A stretch of 64,000 bases of DNA. Origin: Ottelia alismoides (lineage: Eukaryota > Streptophyta > Magnoliopsida > Alismatales > Hydrocharitaceae). A program made the translations under genes and the position numbers. The notes below the pieces were generated by a model. It ran no database searches. It worked only from the letters and a program-made list of their open reading frames with translations, and had not been told where the DNA came from. Of the stretch, positions 1 through 10,882 are shown one piece after another. The stretch's first letter is position 1; every line of letters begins with the position of its first letter. The stretch lies in the NCBI GenBank assembly GCA_037367405.1, contig JAZKJV010000149.1, positions 1 through 64,000 on the forward strand. The letters are read 5' to 3'.

Positions 1-600
1 TACACGTTAGTTATCTGGGTCATTCTCTTTCATAATTCACTTTGTATTAAAAAATATAAAAAAATATATTTATATTTTTTCTCTCACATTGCATTTCATT
101 ATTTTATAGCATAAAAAATTGTTAAGAAACCATTCATCATATCTGTTTCGAGCTAATTGCATCATTAAATAAAAAGCCTATAAAATATTTCAAAAAATCA
201 AAATCCCATAAAAAAATATTTGAAAATCTAGCTCAAGATTGTATGAAAATCATCTTAGATCATAATGTTACCACCCTAAGTTTGACCTTGAGACTAGCTC
301 AAGTAAAATAAATAAATCGACTACATTGAAACTAAATTTCATATATTATTTATTGTGTGGTTATTTTTTATTGACCCGCTCATTATCTCCTGGTATAACT
401 CACGAAATTCTACTTGATTAAGAGTGGTAGAGGATGTGTCCGTCAAGTAGTCCAACCAGATTTTGGTCGTTTCATCTGGTTTTTATTTTATGAATAAAAC
501 CCAGGTCATTGGACCATTTTTCCTCCGATTCTTGGTTTAAGCGGTTCAACCAGTTCGGTTCGGTTTTCAAAACATTGGTTTACTAACTATTAAATATTAT
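1..600. other. AT-rich stretch with no recognised feature
   Basis: This stretch is AT-rich and shows no coding potential or element ends that I can recognise. A run of GGTTCGGTTCGG-like sequence near 550-575 resembles the subterminal repeats of some plant DNA transposons, but it has no partner here. Confidence 0.5.
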
Positions 601-958
601 ATTATTATACATACATACATTAACATATACATATGCTTATACATATAAATATACATACACATCTATATGTACATATACATGTTTATATACATAAACATAT
701 ACACATGAATACACATACACGTATTACACATATAGATATGTATGTATATATGAATATATAGGTATATGTGCATGTTTGTATATGTATATGTGCGTGCATT
801 TATACATACACGTACACATATACCTATATATACACATATACATATACACATATACAAGTACATAAACATATACATACATACACATATACATACATACATG
901 CAAGTACATATACATAAACACATGCATACTTGCATACTTTCGTACAAACATACATGCA
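601..958. repeat. TACATA/CATATA low-complexity tract
   Basis: About 360 bases consist of imperfect alternating TACATA, CATATA and TGTATG words on both strands. Open frames across it encode only Met/Tyr/Cys/Ile/His runs, as expected of a translated microsatellite. Confidence 0.85.
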
Positions 959-2133
959 TATTGACAATAGGGGTGTTTAAAAATATCCAGGTCAACGGGT
1001 ACCTAGCTGACACGTTCATGTGATCCTAAACTCACGGACCCATTTGAAAATATTGGGTCGGGTACCCACTTTTCCATGAACAGTGCCCCACAGGAAAAAC
1101 CTGACGGGTACCTTGTTGGAAGCTTCAATTACTGATTGATTAACAAAGATGCAAATGGTTAGATACAAATACCAATGTAGATTTTATATTATTATTATTA
1201 TTATATATGTAATTTAGACATGTATGTTGATACTTATATTAATGAATATGGATAATATATTTCCGAATTGTTAAAAATAAATATCTTATGAAATAGATTC
1301 AAATCAGTTAGGAAAACTGATAGGATCAATATTGTATAGAATAGACTAAATTTATACTTATTGAATGGCTTGCACACAATTTCTATCATTATATGTATCC
1401 ATTTTTAAATAAAAACATATATGGAAGTCAAACTTTAAACTAACATATATGATCATGAAGAGGATATGGTCCAAATCAATATATATCAATCATGGCATCC
1501 AAACATGATGATAATGAATACAAGTGAATACAAATTGTGTGTGTGTATCCCGACAGATGAATGTGGTGATAATTATTACGTCCATTGATGAATAGAAATA
1601 TATACTTATATATTGTTTGTCATGGTGTCCTCTAGTTATGTATATGTACATCTCATAATGTATTCAATTCATTAAAAAGATGAATTCGCATGAATGTGCC
1701 ATTATTGGATCCATATGCAATTGCATTCCTTCCAATTTCATACTTTGTATGGTATACATTATCTGCATACTTTTTATATATCCTCGTTGATTTATTAATC
1801 TATGTTTACATATCCCTATCCAATGCATTCCTTACCATTTAGATTACAGTGTCATGACATTATCACTGTGAATACAACGTAGATACCATTATGCATATTT
1901 ATATATAAGATTTCACTAGATGTATATCCCTTTATACAGAGAACATACCCTAATCAACAATGTTCACTAGAGTCCATAAATCCACAATGTGAATGCTTTT
2001 ATCGTAGAAATGGTAAATAACATTTCAATTGCATATTAATAACCAAATTGAGTAAAAATATTTACCACTCAATTCTCTAAACAAATAAAATCATGAAATA
2101 GTGACCACGCAAAAATTAAGTGAGTTTCAAAGT

Positions 2134-2142
2134 TTATAAAAA
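2134..2142. repeat. 9-bp target site duplication, left (TTATAAAAA)
   Basis: It lies immediately outside the left inverted repeat and is identical to 3243-3251. Confidence 0.9.
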
Positions 2143-2235
2143 GGGATTTTTACCCAGCAGACCCTATAATCTTTGTAAATTACCTCTACGACCTTTGAAA
2201 CATCGATATTCCTCCCTAGACCCCGTAATCTTGCT
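2143..2235 (+). repeat. MULE terminal inverted repeat, left
   Basis: These 93 bases, from GGGATTTTTACCC to CCGTAATCTTGCT, are the reverse complement of 3150-3242 except for about two substitutions. Homology stops sharply at the inner end. Confidence 0.92.
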
Positions 2236-2378
2236 CCGTCTAACCACATGGACCCTCCGTTTGTGCATCGTATCCTTCGTAACCTAACCAGAGTTGTCTG
2301 AGTAACCCTTGTACGGTACAATTGCCAGAAACATGCCACGTGTCCTAGGTGATATTTACGGTACAATAGAAAAAAATA

Positions 2379-3030
2379 GTGAGCAGCGGGGGGAGGGACT
2401 CCATCGGCCTTGGAATGGGGGAGTGTGGGAGCTCCATCGGTGAGAGAGACTCCATCGGCGGCTGTGGGTGCTTTGCAGGCGGCTGGGGGGTGTGGGTGCT
2501 TTGCAGGCGGCTGGACAGGAATGCCGACGGGGGGCTTTGCAGTGGGAGGTCCGGGGACAGAAGGTGGGCTGCTTTGCGGAGGGGCGGGGGTTTGCAGCGG
2601 GGGAGGGGGTGCGGTGGGTTGGTACGCGGAGGGGCGGTGGTGGGGGGAGGGGACAGGGGACCGGGGACGGGAGGTCGGGGGACCGGGGGGGATTTGCAGG
2701 TGAGTAGGGAGGTCGGGGGGGGGGGGGGGATTTGGAGGTGGGTAGGGAGGTCGGGGGGACCGGGGGGGGGGGGTGTGATTTGCAGCGGGGGAGGGAGGTC
2801 GGGGCACCGAGGGGGATTTGCAGCGGGGGAGGGAGGTCGGGGCACCGGCGGGGGGGCTACAAGCGGCGGGACGGGACCCCGAGTTGGGGGCGGCATCACG
2901 GCGACTCGAGCCAGGGGAGGTGGTAGGCACGAGATTCAAGCCAGGGGGCCTTCGAGCAGCGGCGGATTGGTGGAGAGGGGCACCGTGTTCAGCTGCAGGT
3001 AGAGGGTGGGAGGTGAGGTGGGAGGCAATG
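2379..3030. repeat. G-rich minisatellite cargo of the MULE
   Basis: Imperfect units built on the words TTTGCAGCGGGGGAGGGAGG and GTCGGGG recur at least five times between about 2660 and 2860, with pure G runs near 2718 and 2762. A shorter duplicated unit (GGTGCTTTGCAGGCGGCTGG) sits near 2466-2515. The plus strand has many closely spaced G3+ runs, so guanine quadruplexes are possible. Every frame through it gives Gly/Arg- or Pro-rich peptides, typical of a non-coding repeat. Confidence 0.8.
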
Positions 3031-3149
3031 GTACTTGCGGTAAATTTGACCACTAAAATGGGTATAATATAAAGGAAGATAACAGAGTTTGGTTAGTTCT
3101 AACGGTTACATGGATGGGAGTTAACCACAAGGTCTGTAGAGTAAGGGTT

Positions 3150-3242
3150 AGCAAGATTACGGGGTCTAGGGAGGAATATCGATGTTTCAAAGGTCGTAGA
3201 GGTAATTTACAAAGATTATAGGGTCCGCTGGGTAAATATCCC
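3150..3242 (-). repeat. MULE terminal inverted repeat, right
   Basis: This is the inverted partner of 2143-2235. Its outer end reads GGGATATTTACCC on the minus strand. Confidence 0.92.
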
Positions 3243-3251
3243 TTATAAAAA
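3243..3251. repeat. 9-bp target site duplication, right (TTATAAAAA)
   Basis: It directly follows the right inverted repeat and is identical to 2134-2142. Confidence 0.9.
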
Positions 3252-3489
3252 AAGTTTATAAAAAAAGATATAGTTATCTATTTTGTCTTTTTATTGATAA
3301 TTATCTATTACATAAGCAATTACCTTTTCGTAAAGGTGTCATTTCTATAAGTATTTACGGATACCCAACACCCATTGGCATTAATCGGATACCCGTTAGA
3401 TTGGAATGGGTTGACCCGTGACCCTAAAACAAGGGGTTGGGGCCAGTTACTATGTAATGGGGTGGCTACCCACCCCATGGACACCCGTA

Positions 3490-4481
3490 CTTAATGAGCC
3501 ACTTTCTTCCTTTGTTAATATGTCAGAATTATTATAGTCTGGTGAAAAGTGTCTCTTACAATACACACTAAAATCTTTGTGGGGAGGTGTAGGTGTTGTT
3601 TCTTTAACCTGGACAAGATATATGGCTGACTCAAGGAAACATGCATAACCAATATTTCTAGATGTAAAATGGTTATTTCGATTTTAGCTTCTAACGCAAT
3701 TTGGTTAACTTCATGAATGCTTTATATTTTGTTACTTTCTATGTAAGTTAAAGATGTAATAGATGTATGATATGAATGCACAATGAAGAACAAAACATCC
3801 CTGGAAATAGTGTTTGGAATTTAGCTCTCAATTAATTAAATCAGTCTTAGAATATTGACAAAACGATACCCCATTTCAGTGCATGACAAGTGTGGTCAAA
3901 TTCCTAGATCCCCAGTCATTTAATTAATTTAGACCATTTAAATCAAAGAGCCAAAATCCTTAATCGAGGAATTAAACCTAAGATAAAATTCTAGCTGAAA
4001 CAAGCTTTAATTAGCCCATTCATTTTCATTATTTGGATAAGTATGAAATTTTTTACCAAGCTATAACAAGAAATGGGTATATCTGATAAATGTTTATTTT
4101 CCATACATCCAATCAGAGCATACACCTGTCAAAAGAAGAGAATCAAAATATCTTTAAAAAAGACTAATTTCATTTAATTTAGAGTTCGTGAACTTAAGAT
4201 ATTTACAAATAATTCTGAGGGTATAAATAAAATAAAAACTATTTCAAAATTAGTTTAAAACATGAAACAAGGGCTTATCTAAATTAAAATAACTTGAATG
4301 GTTTCTCTGTAATTTCCAAGCATGCATGGAGATTTTTGTGATTCTTGAAACTTGACGGGGCTTGGATGCAAATTTCTTAGAGGCAGCCCACATGTTAGGT
4401 ACAGAATATGACCGGATTCAGATTGCATGAAGTGGAGGGTTGGTATTGTACGTAGCCCACCCATGTGTGTCCTTCACATTA
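3490..4481. other. no recognised feature
   Basis: AT-rich DNA with short frames broken by stops on both strands. A 61-codon minus frame (4279-4464) has no recognisable domain. Confidence 0.4.
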
Positions 4482-4794
4482 GGGGCATGTTTGGTTGCGA
4501 GGGTATCCTGGGGTATCCCGGCATACCCCTATCTCTAACCCTTCATTTCTGGGTTGGGATTATTTGTATTGACTATATAATTTATTTGATATAATAATTT
4601 TTAACCATGTTCAAATACAATTATTAATATAGAAAACATATTATAATCATTTAAAAAGTAATATAATTAATATAACACATAATCAATGTCACATCACATC
4701 ACAATTATCATTCCAATGATCCCAACCCTCCAAAGAACTACTATTCACAGGAGGATACTCCAACCCAGCTCAACCCAGTAACCAAACAGACCCT
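4482..4794. mobile_element. MITE with GTTTGGTT-type inverted ends (PIF/Harbinger-like)
   Basis: About 313 bp, starting GGGGCATGTTTGGTTGC and ending with the inverted partner of AGGGTCTGTTTGGTTAC. The word GTATCC/GGATAC and the words GGGTTGGG/CCAACCC follow just inside both ends. The middle is AT-rich with no coding potential. Ends of the form GGG...GTTTGGTT are typical of Tourist/PIF-Harbinger-related MITEs in plants. A 3-bp duplication is not cleanly visible: the flanks are ATTA on the left and TAGA on the right, and only TA could be shared, so the superfamily is tentative. Confidence 0.7.
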
Positions 4795-6610
4795 AGAGGA
4801 AGAGAGGCTCGAGGCAAGGCTCCACCTGGTGTGGTGACACAGCTCAAGCAAGGTTTGGTGGACCTGAGCCTTGTAGCGTGGAATGGAGGCTCTCAGTTAG
4901 ATCAGGATCATTAGCTCTTGAGATCCAAGGCTTAGATTTATTATAGAAGGGGCAGTTCGGATGAGCTCCTATAAATGATCAACAGGGTAGACGATATGTA
5001 TTGTAGATTGTTGGATCTAGATATCCAACAACAATAGTACTTCTCTTCAGCTGGTGTTCCAAAAGGGCTGGTGTAGATGGAGCAACCCTTCGGCAAGAGG
5101 CTACAAGCTGCTTCAAGGTCGGAGCTTGTAGGCAAGTGTCCTTCGAGCTCTGGAGGAAGATAGCAAAGGTCGACGAGGCATGGAAGCGATGTTTCCATGG
5201 TTGAGGAGGCGTAGTGTTTATTGGTGTACATGGACCAGATTTTAGCTTAATTTGTATTCGTCCAACCCTAATAGATTTTTATTTTTTCAAATCTAATCCA
5301 ATCCATCAAATATTTAAATCCAATCTCATTAGTTCATCAGATTACGGATTGGATCATATGTTTACACCTACATTTTTCACTCAATAGTCTACTCTCTCAT
5401 ATTTATATTTTATAGCACACTAACTATCAACATTTGAATATTGACTTAAAAACCAACAATGTGAATGTATGTAAGAAAAGAAAAGAAAGACTACATAATC
5501 CAATGAAAGTTGAAGAATTTCATCAATCCATTATAAAATGTTGAAAGTCACATAATCATAGTGATGTATTATATTAAATTTTAGATTTTATTTTTTTATA
5601 ATAATGCATGAATTTGTTTTTATGCAATTCATTCCCACAAAATTTTCAAATAATAACAATACTACTTTGTCAAAGTAAGGACACAAATATAAGTTGGATA
5701 AATAAAAAGTGGGGTCTCTATGATCGGATTTGGTGATGTCCATGATGAATTTAGAATGTTAAGCTATGCCAAAGTCTAACTACTCCCAATAACATCTTTA
5801 AAGGGTCTATAATATATAGTTAAATAATGAGAATCATAGAATATTCATTGTCGACTGAGTATGCAGGACAAAACTAAGTTAAATATAATCCAACAGTTGG
5901 GCATCATGTTTCTAATTTAAAATGGACTTGAAATATAATATAATTGTAAAATTAAACATAAAGCAAACTATGCAAATTTTATGAAAAATATGAATAAATT
6001 TATATATAATTAATAAAAGGAATTGAAGTAATGTTTATTTCTATTATCTGGGTGTGACGTATTAGATTGTGTAACAGATACTCATCCTTAAAATAAAGTT
6101 ACAAGCAAGAGAACGTAAAAGGCAAAAATCAAAAGGGTCAAAAATATTTAATAATTATGCCAAGAAATTATCCAAAATCTATTTTATATTAATGAAAATT
6201 AGAAGACTGGAAACATACTAGGGCCAAATGTTATCTCGTGGGAAGAGGATTACATTGGTTGAGATAGCAAACAACATCACGAGGGAGTGGTCGGCAATGT
6301 TGTGCTGGAAGGAAATAATATTGTGCAAGAAGGGGGCATATTTGAAATTGACTAAGATGGAATTGGGAGAAATTTTAGCGATCAACGGTGAAATGAGTTA
6401 GAGAGAGAGGAAATTGGGAGGGGAATAACTGAATATATTACAATTTTACAAGTTCTAGTCATACTTTATTATTTGGAGGATCTATATTTCTTTTCAAGAG
6501 AAGAAATGATGATATCAAGAAGACTTGTATCCAAGATTGATATCGAAAATGATATGAATGACATAGATTACAACCTTACAAGGAATTCAAAATAGGTACA
6601 CATGGATATT
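4795..6610. other. no gene recognised; background DNA
   Basis: 4795-5230 is moderately GC-rich with broken frames (the longest is 96 codons on minus, 4941-5231, with no known motif). 5235-5375 and 6725-6895 share words such as GGATTGGAT and ATCCATATG/CATATGATCC facing outward, as at the ends of old elements, but they do not pair into one element. The rest is AT-rich and featureless. Confidence 0.4.
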
Positions 6611-6722
6611 ATATATGTATGTATGTATGTAAGTTTGTATGTCTATATGTACATATGTATGTATTTATGTATGGTATGTATGTATGTATGTATGTATGTA
6701 TGTATGTATGTATGTATGTATC
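6611..6722. repeat. TATG/GTAT microsatellite
   Basis: A long tract of GTAT repeats, pure from about 6674 to 6720 and imperfect upstream. Confidence 0.95.
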
Positions 6723-7495
6723 TGTGCTAGTTAGCGGATTATCGGATTATATCATAACGGCTTTTCGTAGAGAACCGACCTACTCCATACTTTAATGGAT
6801 TTTAAAAATTTCAATATGATCTATCATATTTAAAAAACCAAACCAATCCAATGGCATCCGATTGGTCAGATTATGAATTTTACTTGATCCATATGCACCG
6901 CTAATGGTGATGGGAGGTTGTCGGAGGTAGAGGTAGAGATTGAAGGGGCTTCGCTCAATCCGATTAGTGAAGGCATAGAGTATTTGCAGTGTTTAGTGTC
7001 AAATAAGAAAATAAAATGAGGTGAATGGAGCCCTAATCAGTTGATAGATGTAGATTAGAAATGGGTTCCAGGTTTGTGCAAGACCTGGAGGTATAGCGAG
7101 GTGGAGGAGATCGTGGAGAAGGGAAGGACAATTGTTGAGATATGTGCGAAGTTGGGGGTGCTATGGTAGAGTTTGAGGGGTGGTCCAAAGGACATGAGGT
7201 GGTTGGATGGCAAATAAATTAACAGAAATATTAAGGGGCATAGTTGAGCGGCTACTTCACCAACGAAGAAGAAGATTTGTGAATGAAGGGTGCTTATGTT
7301 GGAGCCTTGAGTGACTCCATGTGTTTTCTTGAGTGTCGACGATGCGGAGCTGTCACCTATAGTTTAGGGGATCAGGTTTCACTCCCCTGAAGGGGGATGG
7401 GGTGCGAGGGAGGTCGACAGGGTGGTTCTAAGGAGGTGTTCGACAAGTGGGTGCATGGTTTGGAGAGCATGGGAGTGAGATGGTGATAGATCATA
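6723..7495. other. GA-rich flank of gypsy1 insertion, no gene recognised
   Basis: From about 6900 onward this is G- and A-rich with no extended frame. It is contiguous with 19587 onward once gypsy1 and one duplicated GTGGA are removed. The right-hand flank resembles the gypsy2-type LTR, but I could not establish that for this side. Confidence 0.4.
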
Positions 7496-7500
7496 GTGGA
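7496..7500. repeat. 5-bp target site duplication of gypsy1, left (GTGGA)
   Basis: It abuts the first base of the 5' LTR and is identical to 19582-19586. Confidence 0.88.
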
Positions 7501-8486
7501 TGATCAATCTATATTTCATCAACTTTATTCATTTATTTTTGCTTAAAATCCCTTATAAAATATATGTATATAATAGTAACTCCATATTCTTACTCACTTG
7601 CATCTATGTGTAAATATTGTACACTTATTACCATTTTATCCTAAAATAAATAAAGAAAGAAAGAAAGGAAAAATAAAGAAAAGAAAAATAAAAGAAAGAA
7701 AGAAGATTGTATATAAGTAATAGATACAGGCTGACCCGAACCCTGAAGGAAGGTCATGACATGACCTGATCGACCAGGAATAAATTAAGGGGATATAAGG
7801 TCCTTAATCAAAAAAAATTCCAAAAATTGTGTGCAGACTATATTTGTATACTACACTATTTTATTTGTACATCAATTGACCTCAAACTAAATATTTTTCA
7901 AAAAAAAGGTTGTAAATAAAAATGTTTCCTAATTAATAAAAATATTTGCAAAATAAAATCTTGTACAGAATAAAAGAAATCACACATGGAAAAAGTCACT
8001 AATAAATAATTGAAAGACCGATTCCGGATCCATATGAACTCCAATTGAACCAAACTCACTTCCATTGTATTCTAAATTAAATTATCTTTAAAATGACTAT
8101 CATAATTTTTGGAGTTATGGTTGAAAAGTCTATTTTCTGGGGTAGCTTGTGCAGTTTCACCATTTATTTATACATCTTATATTTTTATATATTTTTACTA
8201 ATTATTTAAAACAAAAATAAAAAAATATATTTTTTTAAAAAAATCTAATTTCCTTATTTGACTATGTATATAATGTACCATATGTATATAGTATATGTAT
8301 ATAGTTGCTATTCTTAAATGACCATGACAAAAAAATAAAAAAATTAACATTTTTTATTTAATTTTATTGAGTGACGAAAATACAAAAAAAATAATTTTGT
8401 AAATAATTTTAACTTTATCTTATTTCAAATTTTTCCTCTTATCTCTTATCTTCATAAAATTTTCAAAAAAAATTCCAAACTCTGTT

Positions 8487-8504
8487 CTTTATTTATTAAT
8501 ATGG
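8487..8504 (+). promoter_or_regulatory. putative LTR TATA region of gypsy1 5' LTR
   Basis: TTATTTATTAATA is followed at about 10-30 bases by a CT-rich start (CTCCCTCTCCCTC). The counterpart in the 3' LTR (17194-17210) is also preserved in outline. It is not a perfect TATAAA, so this is an inference from position. Confidence 0.4.
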
Positions 8505-9164
8505 CTCCCTCTCCCTCATTTCAACTGAATCAATCTTTGGTGAGAGGAGCCCGATCTCCGTGAGTCTTCTTATCGCGGAAGGGTGATTAGCCTCCGAGCC
8601 GTCCAGTGACAGTGATTCGGCCTTTGTCGAGGCGATCACGGTCTTTTTCCGCTCCTTAGGTGAGATCCACATTTTTCTTCTCTTGTTTTAAATCTATGTT
8701 AACTTATTTTTATTCCTCATATTTTTATTTCGTTGTCATTTTTTTATCTATATCTTAGAATCCATCAGGAGTTTTATTCACCTTCGATTCCGAATTTTCA
8801 TCTCACTTTCTCGATCTCTACGTGTTCTTTTCTACCTCACACGATCTCTCACCTTTGAGCATGCACGGTGGTTGGACATCCGGTTCCATCCATCATTTTC
8901 TATGGAACCGCACTCGTTCACGTCTTCCGTTTTGATTTTTGGATTGAGTCATCATACTTATGCTCTAATTTATTTATAAATAAAAAATAAAAAATAAAAA
9001 ATTGTTTTTTCTCTTTCTTTCTAACCTTTGTTTTGCAAGAATAACTTTTTTTTAAATATATATATAAAAATTTATTAATTATAGTTTTTTCTAGAAATAT
9101 AAAAAAAGTATTGATTTTGTTTTTGTCTTAACTATTGAAAATAAAAAAATAAAAAAAAAATAAA

Positions 9165-9600
9165 AAATCCAAGCAATTGTGATGCCCGTCGCCCAGCCGC
9201 CATCACCGCGCAACGCTGCACGTCCCATCCATCGACACCGCTGGCGTCGTACGACCTCCGTCGATTACGTGCCGCCCGCTGATCGACGCAGCGCCCCACA
9301 GCATCTCTGTCGCCCGTTGCCATATTTAAACCCAACCGCCACCACCGGCTGCACAGTCGTGCCTCTGCGTGTCGCCGACCCGATCGCACCACTGTGAAGA
9401 CCCGCGCGCCGCCCCTTCACCGCGGCACAGTTGTGCCTCGCCGGCCCGCAACGTCGTCGCTTGGAGCGACCCTCCACCACCGCCGCCTGCCAATATCTGC
9501 TTGAAGATCGCCCGCACCCCTGTAGCTTGAGAGTAAGAAAAGGGTGGTGCACCTGTGCCCCCTTGGCTCATCTTTGAAGAACAAGAACGAAGAGAAACCC
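9165..9600. other. GC-rich, CpG-rich island within gypsy1 5' LTR
   Basis: About 430 bases rich in CCGCC, GTCGCC and GCGC words inside otherwise AT-rich LTR. The block is conserved at 17865-18330 in the 3' LTR. Short frames on both strands are not conserved between the two LTR copies because of indels and stops, so I do not call a gene. The right edge carries the word AAACCCTAGG. Confidence 0.6.
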
Positions 9601-10524
9601 TAGGTGGAGGGAATGAAATTTAATAAAAAAATTTGGGCAAATTACATTAATGCCCCCTAAGATTTTCATATTACAGAAATATCCCTGCCTCGCGTGCCTT
9701 GTACATATATAATGAGTACATAGCAACTTTTATCCCGTATTTTATTTCTGCTACCTTTCAGTCTAAAAACTTTAAATATATACGTTTCAGACCTTGAAAT
9801 TCATGATTCTATTTTGCATGTTTCCTTTTATTGAAATAAATAATTTAGTTTGTCAAAAAATTTCCCAAAAATCATGCTATGCTCCTGATGTGTGTATCTT
9901 TCTAGTATAAAACTTTCAATGCATTTTATTTTCATTTTTATCATTAAAAAATAAAAAACAATATCATTTTCTCTTCCTCAAATTTAAAATTCCAAAAAAT
10001 TTGAATATTGCTCTAAAATTCAAAAAAATAGATTAATTTCCTTTCATTGTATTTAAATTTCTATGCAAATTTTGTGCACTAATTCTTTTCAAAACTCTAA
10101 AAAAATAAAAATACCAAAATTTTTTAAAAATCATAGGAAATTCTACAAAAGACCAAAAATCGTGATTTTACTTCTTGTTTGTAGATATTTCTCTATATTT
10201 TATCATAAAAATAGTCTCCAAGAGTTTTGATCATTAAAATATTTTTAAGTTGCAAATTACAAACGGTTGTGCACTGTTTATCATTTTTACCACTGTTTGA
10301 TTTTTAGAAAATACAAAAACATTTGAAAATTCTACAAAAAATCCCAAAAAAACATTTCAACGCCTTTAAAACCCAAAAAAATTCTCTAGATTTTTCTTAG
10401 CATTTTTGATATAATTGAAAAATACAAAAAAGCATGGTGCACGTATTTCGTCCCTTGTGCATATTGTTCCTTATTTTAGAAAATAAAAAATTGCAAAAAT
10501 CAAAATTATAAAAATTTGGAAATC

Positions 10525-10570
10525 AAAAAATAAAAAAATAAAAAAATAAAAAAATAAAAAAATAAAAAGA
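10525..10570. repeat. (A)6T microsatellite in LTR
   Basis: Tandem AAAAAAT-type units lie in the 3' part of the 5' LTR. The corresponding stretch of the 3' LTR (about 19250-19290) is A-rich but irregular. Confidence 0.8.
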
Positions 10571-10860
10571 CAAAAAGTCACAAAAAACCAAGATCGTTTG
10601 CATTTAAGATTCCCTTTTTCTTTTAATTTATTTTGATTGTTTAAATAACACTTGGAATTGTAGCCTCCCTGAGTTCGATTCTGTCCGTTATACAGGAAAA
10701 TACGTAGCAAAAATTTCTTTCGCTTCATTATTTTCTTGCAATTAATTTTGCAGCTTGAGAAGAAAAAAGTATTTGTTTGTGCCAGGAATTCTAGGGATCA
10801 CAACGACAACTTCATATCCATTAATAATTATCACTCCTTGAGAATCCTATCTCAACAAAA

Positions 10861-10882
10861 TGACACCATTGCTGGGGAGGCA
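10861..10882 (+). promoter_or_regulatory. gypsy1 primer binding site (tRNA-Asp type, degenerate)
   Basis: TGACACCATTGCTGGGGAGG begins 3 nt after the 5' LTR. Against the plant consensus TGGCGCCGTTGCCGGGGAGG it differs by four changes, all G-to-A or C-to-T. Confidence 0.8.

Larger units (their letters stand above)
2143..3242. mobile_element. Mutator-like (MULE) non-autonomous element with GC-rich cargo
   Basis: This is an 1100-bp element with 93-bp terminal inverted repeats that differ at about two positions. It starts GGGATTTTTACCC and ends GGGTAAATATCCC, and is flanked on both sides by the identical 9-mer TTATAAAAA. Long inverted ends with a 9-bp target duplication are diagnostic of the Mutator superfamily. 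No transposase is present. The interior (about 2380-3030) is extremely G-rich on + against an AT-rich background, which fits a Pack-MULE that picked up GC-rich host sequence, although no parent gene can be named from here. A 308-codon Pro/Ser-rich frame on the minus strand (2127-3053) overruns the left end and reads through a minisatellite, so I do not call it a gene. Confidence 0.9.
968..3489. mobile_element. possible hAT-like non-autonomous element around the Mutator insertion
   Basis: The left edge reads TAGGGGTGT and the reverse complement of the right edge reads TACGGGTGT. Inside both edges, GGGTACC/GGGTATCC words recur (1030-1115 and 3355-3480). Such GGGTGT ends with GGGTA-rich subterminal repeats are common in plant hAT-type elements. 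I found no matching 8-bp target duplication and no transposase, so the outer boundaries are a guess. The AT-rich parts at 1120-2130 and 3250-3350 show nothing else. Confidence 0.25.
7501..10857 (+). repeat. gypsy1 5' LTR
   Basis: 3357 bp, starting TGATCAATCT and ending CTATCTCAACA, homologous throughout to 16206-19581. It contains a TATA-like word near 8487-8504, a GC-rich island at 9165-9600 and long AT-rich flanks. U3 would be about 1 kb and R/U5 about 2.3 kb. Confidence 0.92.

Noticed and set aside
663..1023. Three overlapping frames of 75-118 codons
   Set aside because: They are translations of the TACATA repeat tract, composed of Met/Tyr/Cys/Ile/His runs, with no protein character.
2127..3053. 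308-codon Pro-rich frame on minus
   Set aside because: It runs through the MULE inverted repeat and a G/C minisatellite, and low complexity explains the lack of stops.
5235..6895. An element bounded by GGATTGGAT/CATATGATCC words
   Set aside because: The two ends point outward rather than inward and no target duplication was found.
8655..9045. Possible intron in the gypsy1 LTR (AGGTGAGA ... TTTTGCAAG)
   Set aside because: The donor GT is lost in the other LTR (GATGAGTTCC at 17365), so conservation does not support it.
9132..9571. Overlapping Arg/Ala-rich frames in the gypsy1 5' LTR
   Set aside because: Frame openness comes from GC content, and the same place in the 3' LTR (17820-18390) has different frames and breaks.
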